From assembly GCF_009724245.1 (NCBI RefSeq), contig NZ_WNNK01000006.1, forward strand, positions 216,675 through 280,674: a stretch of DNA of 64,000 nucleotides. Direction: 5' to 3'. This DNA comes from Pseudomonas spelaei. GTDB lineage: Bacteria > Pseudomonadota > Gammaproteobacteria > Pseudomonadales > Pseudomonadaceae. Below are positions 10,394 through 20,000 of the stretch, piece after piece. Made by a program: the position numbers and the translations under genes. Below the pieces are notes generated by a model, which worked only from the letters and a program-made list of their open reading frames with translations, was not told where the DNA came from and did not search any database. Every line of letters begins with the position of its first letter. Positions within the stretch are counted from its first letter, which is position 1.

Positions 10394-10502
10394 CTTGGCG
10401 GGCAAGGGTTGAAGATTTTTAATGAGAGGTGTGAAAGCCTTGGAGAATAGGGCTTCGCAGCTTGATGAAATTTCTTACAGATGGTTTTTGATGCGAGGGA
10501 GG

Positions 10503-10552
10503 CTTGTTACCAAGGCAAGGCTTTGCGCCATGCTGGGGCGTTCGGTAACAAG
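10503..10552. promoter_or_regulatory. Enhancer-like inverted repeat (candidate CbrB site) upstream of hutU
   Basis: A perfect nine-base inverted repeat, CTTGTTACC and GGTAACAAG, lies 110-160 bases upstream of the -24 element. It contains TGTTAC and GTAACA half-sites as described for CbrB, but with wider spacing than the usual 14 bases. TTGGTGCG, an NtrC-like half-site, directly abuts it at 10553-10560. Confidence 0.5.
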
Positions 10553-10599
10553 TTGGTGCGGGTAAGGGAACAGGCTTCAGGGTCTATGGAGATCAAATA

Positions 10600-10624
10600 T
10601 GGGAGCTGGCTTGCCTGCTCCCAC
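10600..10624. repeat. Truncated REP hairpin downstream of hutD
   Basis: TGGGAGCTGGCTTGCCTGC runs straight into TCCCA, so the element forms a compact hairpin just past the hutD stop codon. It may act as a 3' end stabiliser of the hutCD message. Confidence 0.6.
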
Positions 10625-10627
10625 ATT

Positions 10628-11188
10628 TTAATCGCGTGCAGTCAGTTCGATCACGCAGCATCGGCCGGTGACGGATACGTCCAACAGCTCAGTGTTGCCA
10701 TCCAATTGCAGGCAATCGTGGCGGCTCAACAGCTCACCGAGTGCGGTCACTTCATCCGCCACGCTGAACACCAACAGCGTGTGCGCCGCACTGAAGAAAC
10801 GCTGCGCGCCATCCATCCACTGCAACCGCGCCTGATAGCGTTGCGGCGAATAGATCAGGTTGAAATCACGGAGCGGCCCGCCCACCAACCGACAGGACAC
10901 CTGGCTCTCCCCCTTGAATGGGAACGGGTCCAGCGGTAACAGCCCTCGCGTATCTTCGCCGTCCACCGTCAAGACCATGCCCGCACCTTGCAGCACGGTG
11001 ATGATCCGCTGGTACCCGGCAAAGCTCGAGAACCCGCCCGACTCGGCAATATCGGCAATCGACAGGCGCCAGCCAAAACCGTCCAAACCCTCACCTGCAT
11101 CGCGGGTGATTTCTTCGGTGCTGCCGCCGCCGTTTTTCCACGGCATGCGCACGTAATCGGCTGCGCGCCAGACTTTCACTTCACTCAT
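10628..11188 (-). CDS. hutD: HutD, conserved governor of hut expression
   Basis: 186 residues of the HutD/Ves family, a cupin-like fold (MSEVKVWRAADYVRMPWKNGGGSTEEI is the typical N-terminus, with the GGGSTEEI motif). It is cotranscribed with hutC: its ATG overlaps the hutC stop codon (ATGA at 11185-11188). In SBW25 HutD acts independently of HutC and limits the upper level of hut activity. The biochemical activity of the family is not established. Confidence 0.93.
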   Translation of the reverse strand: MSEVKVWRAADYVRMPWKNGGGSTEEITRDAGEGLDGFGWRLSIADIAESGGFSSFAGYQRIITVLQGAGMVLTVDGEDTRGLLPLDPFPFKGESQVSCRLVGGPLRDFNLIYSPQRYQARLQWMDGAQRFFSAAHTLLVFSVADEVTALGELLSRHDCLQLDGNTELLDVSVTGRCCVIELTARD

Positions 11189-11934
11189 TTACTGAAACGT
11201 CCTTCCAGGCTGTGACGGGAACCGGGGTGGATCAAACGGGCGGCGGTCACTGGCTGGCGGCCGGACCACGTACGGCGGCGGATCAGCAGGCACGGCTCGC
11301 CGGTTTCAATTTGCAGCAGCTTACATTCTTCAGCATCAGCCAAGATGGCTTCAACCACGTGCTCGCCTTCCGTCAACGGCGCGACCTGGTTCAAATAGGC
11401 ATACGGCGTTTGCTGGGTGAAGTCCTGCTGCAAGTATTCCGGCGCGACCAGCGCGTTGACGAAACGGTCTTCGATTTGCACCGGGATATCGTTTTCGTAG
11501 TGCACGATCAGCGAGTGAAACACCCGCCCGCCCTCGCGCATTTCCAGAGCCACGGCGCGCTCGGAACCTGCCGCTTCTTCACCGAGGGTGATGACCTTGC
11601 ACGTATGCCGATGGCCGCGGGACGCGATCTCATCAGCAATGTTGTGCACTTCAAACAACGCCGACTGACTCTTGGGCTCGGCCACGAACGTGCCGACGCC
11701 TTGCATGCGCACTAACAGGCCTTCGGCGGTCAATTCACGCAGGGCACGGTTGATGGTCATGCGACTGAAACCCAACTGGCTGACCAGCTCGCTTTCCGAA
11801 GGCACACGGTAATGCGGCGGCCAGTTTCCGCTCAGAATCTGCTGGCTGATCATCTGTTTGACGCGGGCATACAAGGGCGCCGGACTTTCGTCCATGTGGG
11901 CAGCCAGCGAGGAGTTGGCAGGCGGAGTCGGCAC
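11185..11934 (-). CDS. hutC: Histidine utilisation repressor HutC (GntR family)
   Basis: 249 residues from a GTG at 11934, which has AAGGA six bases upstream and gives the family's usual length of about 248. An ATG at 11895 would give 236 residues and lacks such a site. The N-terminal winged-helix (MISQQILSGNWPPHYRVPSESELVSQLGFSRMTINRAL) is followed by a UTRA ligand-binding domain. It represses the hut operons and is released by urocanate. It is divergent from hutF with a HutC operator between them, and coupled to hutD downstream. Confidence 0.93.
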   Translation of the reverse strand: MPTPPANSSLAAHMDESPAPLYARVKQMISQQILSGNWPPHYRVPSESELVSQLGFSRMTINRALRELTAEGLLVRMQGVGTFVAEPKSQSALFEVHNIADEIASRGHRHTCKVITLGEEAAGSERAVALEMREGGRVFHSLIVHYENDIPVQIEDRFVNALVAPEYLQQDFTQQTPYAYLNQVAPLTEGEHVVEAILADAEECKLLQIETGEPCLLIRRRTWSGRQPVTAARLIHPGSRHSLEGRFSK

Positions 11935-11977
11935 AGGAAATCCTTGCAGGTGAAAAAAGAAGCCTAGCTTGCCGGAG

Positions 11978-12014
11978 TTTACCGAGCAGGCAAACGTCTG
12001 TATATGTATATACA
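11978..12014 (+). promoter_or_regulatory. hutF sigma70 promoter with overlapping HutC operator
   Basis: TTTACC and TATATG are spaced by 17 bases (11978-12006). The HutC motif TGTATATACA at 12005-12014 overlaps the -10 region. hutF is reported to be sigma70-dependent and HutC-repressed in SBW25. The same operator could also serve the divergent hutC. Confidence 0.6.
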
Positions 12015-12041
12015 AATAACACACGATGGGGTGCACGAACC

Positions 12042-13406
12042 ATGTCCGCTTTCTTTGCCGAACGCGCGCTGCTGCCTAATGGATGGGCCAATGATGTACG
12101 TCTTGAAGTCAGCGCCGACGGCGTGCTGACCAACGTTACGGCCAATGCCCATGCTGACGGTGCCGAACGGCTCAGGGGCCCGCTGCTGCCAGGCATGCCC
12201 AACCTGCATTCCCACGCATTTCAGCGCGCCATGGCGGGCCTGGCGGAAGTGGTTGGCAACCCCAATGACAGCTTCTGGACCTGGCGCGACCTGATGTATC
12301 GCATGGTGGGCAAGATCAGCCCCGAGCAACTTCAGGTCATCGCCCGCCAGCTGTATATCGAGATGCTCAAGGCCGGCTACACCTCGGTCGCTGAATTTCA
12401 TTACGTCCACCACGACATCAATGGCCAGCCTTACGCCGACCCGACAGAGTTATCACGGCAGATCAGCCAGGCCGCCGCCAGCAGCGGTATCGGCCTGACG
12501 TTGCTGCCGGTGCTGTACAGCCATTCCGGTTTCGGCGGCCAGGCACCCAACGAAGGCCAGCGACGCTTTATCAACAGCACCGAGAATTACCTGAACCTGC
12601 AATCGCGCCTGCAACCGATCCTGGCAGCGCAACCGGCACAGCAATTGGGCCTGTGCTTCCACTCGCTGCGCGCCGTCACGCCGCAACAGATCAGCGAAGT
12701 GTTGGCCGCCAGCGACAAGACGTGCCCGGTCCATATCCACATCGCCGAACAGCAAAAGGAAGTCGATGACTGCCTGAGCTGGAGCGGCCGTCGCCCATTG
12801 CAATGGTTGTATGAAAACACCGAAGTCGATCAACGCTGGTGCCTGGTACACGCCACCCACGCCAATCCGGAAGAAGTCACCCTAATGGCCAAGAGCCGGG
12901 CGATTGCCGGCCTGTGCCTGACCACCGAGGCCAACCTGGGCGATGGGATTTTCCCGGCCGTGGACTTCCTGGCTCAGGGCGGGCGCATGGGGATTGGTTC
13001 CGACAGCCATGTCTCACTGAGCGTGGTGGAAGAATTGCGTTGGCTGGAATACGGCCAGCGCCTGCGGGATCAGCGGCGTAACCGGCTGTACCGCAGCGAT
13101 CAACCGATGGTCGGCCGTACGCTGTTTGATGCCGCGCTCGACGGCGGCGCCCAGGCGTTGGGGCAGCCGATTGGTCGACTGGAAGTCGGCAAGCGTGCCG
13201 ATTGGCTGGTGCTGGACGGCAACGATCCGTACCTGGCAACCGCCAGTAAAGACGGGATTCTGAATCGCTGGCTGTTTGCCGGTGGGGATCGGCAAGTGCG
13301 CGATGTACTGGTCAACGGCCAGTGGGTGATTCGCGACGGGCATCATGCTGGCGAAGAAGACAGCAGCCGGGCGTTTACTCAGGTCTTGCGGGATTTGTTG
13401 ACTTAA
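12042..13406 (+). CDS. hutF: Formimidoylglutamate deiminase
   Basis: 454 residues of the amidohydrolase superfamily. The metal-binding HxH lies in NLHSHAFQRAMAG, a later His in the HIAEQQKEVDD region, and the conserved Asp in GIGSDSHVSL. It converts N-formimino-L-glutamate to N-formylglutamate, the step that defines the five-step histidine pathway completed by HutG. It is a single-gene unit divergent from hutCD. Confidence 0.95.
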   Translation: MSAFFAERALLPNGWANDVRLEVSADGVLTNVTANAHADGAERLRGPLLPGMPNLHSHAFQRAMAGLAEVVGNPNDSFWTWRDLMYRMVGKISPEQLQVIARQLYIEMLKAGYTSVAEFHYVHHDINGQPYADPTELSRQISQAAASSGIGLTLLPVLYSHSGFGGQAPNEGQRRFINSTENYLNLQSRLQPILAAQPAQQLGLCFHSLRAVTPQQISEVLAASDKTCPVHIHIAEQQKEVDDCLSWSGRRPLQWLYENTEVDQRWCLVHATHANPEEVTLMAKSRAIAGLCLTTEANLGDGIFPAVDFLAQGGRMGIGSDSHVSLSVVEELRWLEYGQRLRDQRRNRLYRSDQPMVGRTLFDAALDGGAQALGQPIGRLEVGKRADWLVLDGNDPYLATASKDGILNRWLFAGGDRQVRDVLVNGQWVIRDGHHAGEEDSSRAFTQVLRDLLT

Positions 13407-13424
13407 GAACGACACATAACAAAT

Positions 13425-13509
13425 GTGGGAGCTGGCTTGCCTGCGATGCAGACACCTCGGTGTGTCAGTCACACCACGGTGATGCTATCGCAGGCAAGCC
13501 AGCTCCCAC
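13425..13509. repeat. REPIN after hutF
   Basis: Inverted copies of GTGGGAGCTGGCTTGCCTGC flank a loop with CACCTCGGTGTG/CACACC. It lies between hutF and the convergent lipocalin gene, where it may help end transcription. Confidence 0.92.
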
Positions 13510-13532
13510 ATTGAATCGGCGTTAAGCGCGGA

Positions 13533-14102
13533 TCACTGCGAAGTCTTCGCCATCTGCTTGTCCGACGTGCGCCAGATCAAGCGAGTAGTGTCGTAACCCT
13601 GTTGCCGCGCCCTGCTCAGCAGGTCTTCGCGTGTGTCGGCGCTGACCGTCGGCGTGCGGGACAACAGCCACATATAACGCCGGCTCGGGCTACCGACGAT
13701 GGCGGTCTTGTAGTCATCACTGACATACAACACCCAGTAATCGCCCTTGGCGACGCCCGGCAGCAACGCGGTAAACCAATTATTGAATTCCACCCAGAGC
13801 TTGTCGGTCTTGCCGGCAACCTGCGGCGTGGCCGTGCCCTTGGCTTCTTCCCACTTCCAGTCAGCCGTCAGGCAGCGGTTGAACACTGACATGTCGCCAT
13901 CGGGCAGTAAGGAATAGCGGGCTTCGGACTGCTCGCAATTGCGCTGGAAGTACATCGGCAAACGGGCCAACTCGTACCACGTGCCCTGGTAACGATGGAG
14001 ATTGACGCTGCCAACAGTCTTGGGTTGCAGATCATCGCCAGAATGGCTGGCGCAGCCCGCCAAAAACAGGCTGGCGCAGAGGTAGAGAACAAAACGCATC
14101 AT
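13533..14102 (-). CDS. Outer-membrane lipoprotein, lipocalin family (Blc-like)
   Basis: 189 residues with a lipoprotein signal ending at a Cys near residue 17 (LFLAGC). The mature part begins with the lipocalin GxW motif in YQGTWYELARLPMYFQRNCEQ and matches bacterial lipocalin (Blc) length. Blc proteins bind fatty acids or lysophospholipids at the outer membrane. It lies 30 bases after a small lipoprotein gene on the same strand, probably as an operon. GGGAGAAAAACA precedes the ATG. Confidence 0.88.
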   Translation of the reverse strand: MMRFVLYLCASLFLAGCASHSGDDLQPKTVGSVNLHRYQGTWYELARLPMYFQRNCEQSEARYSLLPDGDMSVFNRCLTADWKWEEAKGTATPQVAGKTDKLWVEFNNWFTALLPGVAKGDYWVLYVSDDYKTAIVGSPSRRYMWLLSRTPTVSADTREDLLSRARQQGYDTTRLIWRTSDKQMAKTSQ

Positions 14103-14132
14103 TGTTTTTCTCCCGCAGGCTTTCGCCCCGGT

Positions 14133-14387
14133 TTACTTCAGGCCTTGCCCGGAAAACATCAGAACTTTGTCACCGGCGTACTGCACGCTGATAAAGCTGT
14201 TTTTATCGCCCCAAGTGCAGCTGGACATACCCAGCGCGCCGGAACAATCAGTCGGCTTACCCAGCAACGACTCCACCTCGGCCTTGGGCATGCCTGCCGA
14301 AAGCTTCGTGTAATTTTCTTGGGTGACCTTGCTGCAAGCGGCTAACAGCACGCAAAACGACAACAGGGCAAGACGGCGTAACGACAT
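14133..14387 (-). CDS. Small lipoprotein, SmpA/OmlA- or DUF3862-like
   Basis: 84 residues. A signal with lipobox LLAAC (Cys about 18) is followed by YTKLSAGMPKAEVESLLGKPTDC, the helix-turn pattern of SmpA/BamE-like and DUF3862 domains. No specific role can be assigned. It precedes the lipocalin gene and probably shares a transcript with it. Confidence 0.75.
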   Translation of the reverse strand: MSLRRLALLSFCVLLAACSKVTQENYTKLSAGMPKAEVESLLGKPTDCSGALGMSSCTWGDKNSFISVQYAGDKVLMFSGQGLK

Positions 14388-14480
14388 GGAATAGCTCCTG
14401 GAGAGACAAAGCAGCCTGGGGGGTCTGCCAGAAGCTTAGAAGGGAAAAGGGGGGTCTGGTTCCCGACAAGCGAAAACAAA

Positions 14481-14515
14481 AAAGCCCCGAAAACGCTGAA
14501 ACGTTTCGGGGCTTT
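14481..14515 (-). terminator. Intrinsic terminator of fbp
   Basis: AAAGCCCCGAAA pairs with TTTCGGGGCTTT around a short loop, and the minus-strand reading ends in a T run. It lies 17 bases beyond the fbp stop. The loop side contains GCTGAAACGTTTCG, resembling a FruR/Cra box. Confidence 0.85.
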
Positions 14516-14531
14516 GGCTTACCGCAACGAC

Positions 14532-15542
14532 TTACGCCTTGTGATAACCCGTCACACGCGCAACTTCTTCCTTCGAACCCAGGAACACCGCGACACGCTG
14601 GTGCAGGCCTTCAGGCTGGATGTCGAGAATACGCTGGTGGCCGTCGGTGGACGCACCGCCCGCCTGCTCTACCAGGAATGACATCGGGTTGGCTTCGTAC
14701 ATCAGGCGCAGTTTGCCCGGCTTGGACGGCTCGCGGCTGTCACGTGGGTACATGAACAAACCACCACGGGTCAGGATGCGGTGTACGTCGGCAACCATCG
14801 CGGCGACCCAACGCATGTTGAAGTTTTTCTTCAGCGGGCCTTCTTCGCCTTCCATCAACTCGTTCACGTAGCGCTTGACCGGCTCTTCCCAGTGGCGCTG
14901 GTTGGACATGTTGATAGCGAATTCCTGGGTACTCGCAGGAATGGAAATGTCTTCGTGGGTCAGCACGAAGCTGCCCATTTCACGGTCCAGGGTAAAGCCT
15001 TTGACGCCATCGCCCAAGGTCAGCACCAGCATGGTCTGCGGGCCGTAGATGGCATAGCCGGCAGCGACCTGCTCGGTGCCTGGCTGCAGAAAGGCCTTTT
15101 CGTTCAAGGCTTCGTTCTGGCTCAGGTATTCGTTCGGGCAACGCAGTACCGAGAAGATGGTACCAACCGGCGCGTTGATGTCGATGTTCGAGGAACCGTC
15201 CAGCGGGTCGAAGACCAGCAGGTAGGCGCCTTTCGGGTATTTGCCCGGGATCTGGTAGGCATTGTCCATTTCTTCGGACGCCATGCCGGCCAGGTGACCG
15301 CCCCATTCGTTGGCTTCGAGAAGGATTTCGTTGGAAATCACGTCGAGCTTCTTCTGCACTTCGCCTTGCACGTTTTCAGTGCCCATGCTGCCCAGGACGC
15401 CGCCCAGCGCGCCTTTGGAGACGGCGTGGCTGATTTCCTTGCAAGCACGCGCCACCACTTCGATAAGGAAGCGCAGATCGGCAGGCGTGTTGTTGCTGCG
15501 GGTCTGCTCGATCAAATAGCGACTCAGGGTAACGCGGGACAT
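14532..15542 (-). CDS. fbp: Class I fructose-1,6-bisphosphatase
   Basis: 336 residues, normal length. It hydrolyses fructose-1,6-bisphosphate to fructose-6-phosphate in gluconeogenesis, which pseudomonads rely on. The metal-binding motif [10 protein letters not shown] is present. A terminator follows. The gene appears to be a single unit separate from the DUF3999 gene upstream. Confidence 0.96.
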   Translation of the reverse strand: MSRVTLSRYLIEQTRSNNTPADLRFLIEVVARACKEISHAVSKGALGGVLGSMGTENVQGEVQKKLDVISNEILLEANEWGGHLAGMASEEMDNAYQIPGKYPKGAYLLVFDPLDGSSNIDINAPVGTIFSVLRCPNEYLSQNEALNEKAFLQPGTEQVAAGYAIYGPQTMLVLTLGDGVKGFTLDREMGSFVLTHEDISIPASTQEFAINMSNQRHWEEPVKRYVNELMEGEEGPLKKNFNMRWVAAMVADVHRILTRGGLFMYPRDSREPSKPGKLRLMYEANPMSFLVEQAGGASTDGHQRILDIQPEGLHQRVAVFLGSKEEVARVTGYHKA

Positions 15543-15651
15543 GGAAGGCTCCGGAGAATGGGGGGGCTAAAAACCCGCGCAGTTTAACGCGAGTCGAGGC
15601 GTATTTCCTCCTATCAGAGGATTTAACTCCGATAGAGTTCATGAGACGCCG

Positions 15652-17013
15652 TTAAGGTTTGACCGGTGGCTTGCGCAGCAAACTGTAGGCCATCGCCCCC
15701 AGCGCCGCCACACCCAGCAGCAACACGGCCCACAAGCCGAGTTTTTTCCAGTTCGTGCCCGCAGGCGCTGGCGCTGGCACGGCGGGCGCACTGACCACCA
15801 CCACCGGCCCTGCTACCTTGGCCTGCCCCAAACCGGCCAGGCGCTCGACGCTATAGTCGGGAATCAGCGTCGACAGCGGCAAGTTTGCCCCTTGCACCGA
15901 CGGGTTGCCCAACGCCAGGGTAAACGGCGGCTCGCCGCGCGCCAGGAACACCAACTGCGTGGTGCGCACGGCAAAGCTCAAGGCCGGCGCCTCAACGCCC
16001 AAGCCACCACCGCGCTCATCCACGTCCAGCTTGAGCTGGGTCACCGTCTGACCCGACAACTGCAATTCATTCTGCACCACGTCCTGACCGTTCTGGGTCA
16101 GTCGGTAGAGCAAACCGCTGCTCAATGGCTGCCAGGCCTGATTGCTCTCCCGCCGCCCGGATAATGTCACCGGCGCCAGGCTGTTGGGCTGGCTCAAGTC
16201 GATACGCAGGCGTTCGACATTCAGCCCGGTGGGCAACTGCCAACTGTATTCCCCTGCCTTCAAGCGGCTACCCGCCAGCGGCTGCGACCACACGAGTGGC
16301 AACGGCAAGCTGTGGACGCTGGCACTCTCCAACTGGGCCGACGTCAGCACCGGCGCTGCCTGGCCTTTCCACAACAGGCGCACATAACGCGCCGACTGCC
16401 CCGGCAAGCCAACCTCATGCTGCTCGACCCGCTCATCGGCAAAGGACAACCGGGCGACCTGCCCGTCACCCCACGATCGCCAGTTTTGTAAATCGTCACT
16501 GGCCTCGATGCTGAAGCGCTGGAAGCCATCGCGCTCACTGGTCCAGTCGAGGATCAGTTGCTGCAACGGCGCCTTGATCGCGCTGGCATCCAGCAGCCAG
16601 CCACGCAGTACTTCTTCGCCCACTTCCAACTGACTCGCCGGCTGCACTTGCACCAACGTGCCATTAGCGCTGGATTGCACCCGCACGCTGGGCGCTGCTT
16701 CGCTGGCGTCAGCAGCAGCGTACAGCGGGAACCATTTGACGTTGGCTACGCTGCGACTTTCCGAAAGCTGCGCCGACTGCCGAGCCAACGCATAGGCCTG
16801 CGGCTCGCCAGCGGCATTGAACACCCGCACATCGCTCAGATCCGCCTGGCGAGCGCTCAATTGCACCGCCAGCGGCAGCTCCAGGCGATACCACGGGCCT
16901 TCGCCACTCACCGTCAGCGGCACCTGGGTGGTGAAGTCGGCGGGCGTTTCCTGGGCCCAGGCCGATAACGTTGTACACAGGCCCAACACCGCCACACTCA
17001 GCTTGCCAATCAA
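15652..17013 (-). CDS. DUF3999 family envelope protein
   Basis: 453 residues with an N-terminal signal peptide (MIGKLSVAVLGLCTTLSAWA). A long beta-rich periplasmic part follows, then a single C-terminal membrane helix (LGLWAVLLLGVAALGAMAYSL) before a short basic tail. The topology suggests an inner-membrane-anchored periplasmic protein. It overlaps the DUF2339 gene by four bases (17010-17013), and the two families are usually adjacent, so they probably work together. Function is unknown. Confidence 0.85.
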   Translation of the reverse strand: MIGKLSVAVLGLCTTLSAWAQETPADFTTQVPLTVSGEGPWYRLELPLAVQLSARQADLSDVRVFNAAGEPQAYALARQSAQLSESRSVANVKWFPLYAAADASEAAPSVRVQSSANGTLVQVQPASQLEVGEEVLRGWLLDASAIKAPLQQLILDWTSERDGFQRFSIEASDDLQNWRSWGDGQVARLSFADERVEQHEVGLPGQSARYVRLLWKGQAAPVLTSAQLESASVHSLPLPLVWSQPLAGSRLKAGEYSWQLPTGLNVERLRIDLSQPNSLAPVTLSGRRESNQAWQPLSSGLLYRLTQNGQDVVQNELQLSGQTVTQLKLDVDERGGGLGVEAPALSFAVRTTQLVFLARGEPPFTLALGNPSVQGANLPLSTLIPDYSVERLAGLGQAKVAGPVVVVSAPAVPAPAPAGTNWKKLGLWAVLLLGVAALGAMAYSLLRKPPVKP

Positions 17014-20000
17014 GAGGACGCTCCTTCAGTTTCAACCACCGGTTCAACGCGCTTGGGTGGCAGTGGCGCAAAATAGCCCACCACCAACAACAGCACGCCG
17101 ACCCCGATAAACGACACGATCCGCGCCAGGCCACCACGGTTGCTCAGCTCGACAAAGAACAATTTCGCGACCACTACGGCAATCAGTGCCGCACCGATCA
17201 GCCACACCTCACGACGATGGCGCAGGTGGCCGCCGATCATCAGGCCCAGGGCAATCAGGGTCCAGACAATCGACAGGCCGGCCTGGACCAGCATCGACTC
17301 CAGCAACGCATCCAGCTGGAACGGCACGCCGCCCCAATGGTGCGCGGTACGCATCACCAACGCAGTGAAGAACACGAATAACGAAATACCCGCGACGCCC
17401 TGGGCAATCTGCTCACCCCGAACACCCATCTGCGGCGCCGCACTACGCGACCACAAATACACACCCAGCAACGCGAACAACAACCCCAGGTCCAGGGGAT
17501 TGAGCAGCGGCAGATAAGGCAATGGCTCGGCCGTCCCATCGCTGAAAATGTTCGCCAGCCAGAACCAACCCAGCATCAACACCGCCAAAGGCAGCGCGAC
17601 AAACACGCGGTACTCGCGCGGGTAGGCGGATACCGGCCATGGCCAACTGCGTGGTGCGGCCGCCAACACCAGGTACAGGCTCGGCAGAATCGCCCAACCC
17701 AGCCAGCGCCAGGCGTTGTACTGCTCCGACAGCAGCAACAGGCCGTAACGCAGCTCCAGCGCCAGCACGCCAATCAACAGCCAGCAGCCCAGAACATGGG
17801 CGGCGCTCAAGATTTTTTCCGGAATGATCAAGGCCAGGCGGCGCAAGGAGATGAAGTGCACGGCGAACACCGCGATCCAGGCCATCCAGGCGAAGTTCGC
17901 CGCCGGGTGATAACGCGAATCCCAAGCCCCCAGCAACACCACGCCTGCCGCCGGTATCAGCAGTGTGCACAGCAGCCCCAGCGACGCCCATTGCAGACGC
18001 AAGGCCAGTACCGCCCAGATCGCTACACTCACGGCGGCGACGGCCAACAACAAGGTGCCTTGCACCGCCTGCGGTGCAAAACGCAGCACTTCGCTGGTCA
18101 GCGCCAACGTCCACCAGGCCGCACCCCACACCAACAACAGATCGGACAACTGATGCAGTTTCAGCACTTCAAACACCGGCGACTGGCTCCCCCGTTGCAA
18201 GCGCCAAGCGCCCACCAACGCGGCCAGCCCCAACACCATCGGGGTCCAGAAACCACTATGCCCCAGCGGGCGCAAACCTTCGCTGGTCAGCGGCCCCAAC
18301 AGGTCCGGTATTGCCAGCAGGAACGAGCAGCCGCCGATCACCTGCAGCAGCAACCCAAAGACAAAACTGACCCGCTGTTGCAGGTACAGGCTCAGCCAGA
18401 TGATCAGCAAACCGCTGGCCGCCCACACGCCGCTCGCCATCTCCCAAGGCAGGACAAACAGCACCGCGAGGTTGATCAACACCAACCCGGCCAACAGCAC
18501 CACCGACAGGCCGCGCAACAAACGCACATCGTTGCGCACCATCTCATCCCGTGCCGCCAGCAGCATGCCGCCAATCAAAGCCAGGCCAATCAATGAAGCC
18601 GTGAGCAAGCCGCTCCAGCCCGCACTGAATACTGCCCCCGAATCGCCGCTCGCGCCCTGTAAGCGCAGCAGGAACAACGCGCCGCCCAGCAACTGCACAG
18701 CAAACGCGGTGAACAGGAAGGTCCGCGAACCGATGCGCAGGCCGACCACCAAGGTCACCAGCCCCGCCAACGCCCAACTGATGGCCGTGCCGTGCGTCGA
18801 CAGCAGTAACGGCGCGAGCAAATACAAGAAGCCCAGGCCGACACTGGCCAGTACCGGCAACCCTTGGCGCTCCCAGTCCGCAGCTTGCTCCAGCGGGGCT
18901 TTGCGTAATTGGTAGAAGCTGAACAGCAACGCGGCGCCCAACAGCAAGGCGCCCAGTGGCGCGCCGTCCAACAAGTTGCTCTCGCCCACGCGCAGCTCAC
19001 TGAGAAACGCGATTGCCGAGCCCACCTGCAACAGCAAGCCAAAAGCGCGAGCCAACGGCCGTTGTTGGCGCAAGCCCAGCCAGAAGATCCCGGCACCTTC
19101 CACCGCCCAGGCGGCAGCGGTCCAGCGCGCGTCCAATCCCAGGGGAATGGCCAGGCTGGCGAAGATCACCCCCAGGGCCAGGCAGGTTTCCGCCAGCAAC
19201 AAGGCGCGACCACCCTGGAGCAGGCGAGCCAGGCCCATGTAGATGATGCCCAGGCCCAACGCACTGAACGCAGCAGCAAATTCCAGGTGCTGCACCAGCG
19301 CGAACTGCAAGCCAAAACCTACCAGCGGCGGGCCGAACAGCATACTGCCGTCGACATAATCACCCTTGGCTGCCGACCAGCGCAGCAATGCACCACGGCT
19401 GTCGTCTTCAGGGGCGTCGGTCATCTCCAGCAGTTTTCGCCGGGCGAACAACAGGCCGATGGCCAGGTACATCAGGAAAAACAGCACCAGGAATGGCTCG
19501 GTACTCCAGAGCAGCTCCGGCGTATAGGAACGCATGCCCCAGGCGAAGCCGATGCCGAAGGTGCCGACAAAACCAATCAGGTTGAGCAGGCGCCAGGCCT
19601 TGAACCAGGCGATCCCCAGGATGCCGGCGTTCAGCAAGGCAAAGTAGCTGAACAGCGCCACATGACTGCCTGCACCGGTGGAGGTGAGTATCGGCGCAGC
19701 GAATCCGCCAAGGGCCGCAGCACACGCCAGGCCCAACGCGTTCTGGGTAATCGCCAGGATCGCCGAGAACACCGTGACCGCCACCAGCAAGCCGAGCGCG
19801 GCCCCAGGATCCAGCAACGGGTGCAGACGCATGGCCGCGAACACCGTCAGGTACAGCACGGCGACACCGGTGCCTTGCAGCATCAACCCGTAGTTACTGT
19901 TGCGCAGTCGCAACCACCAGCCCAGGCCCAGCAAGCCCACGGCACAGGCAGCCACGCCGGCGTAACGCAGTTCGATCGGAACGACCATGCCCTCAGTGGC

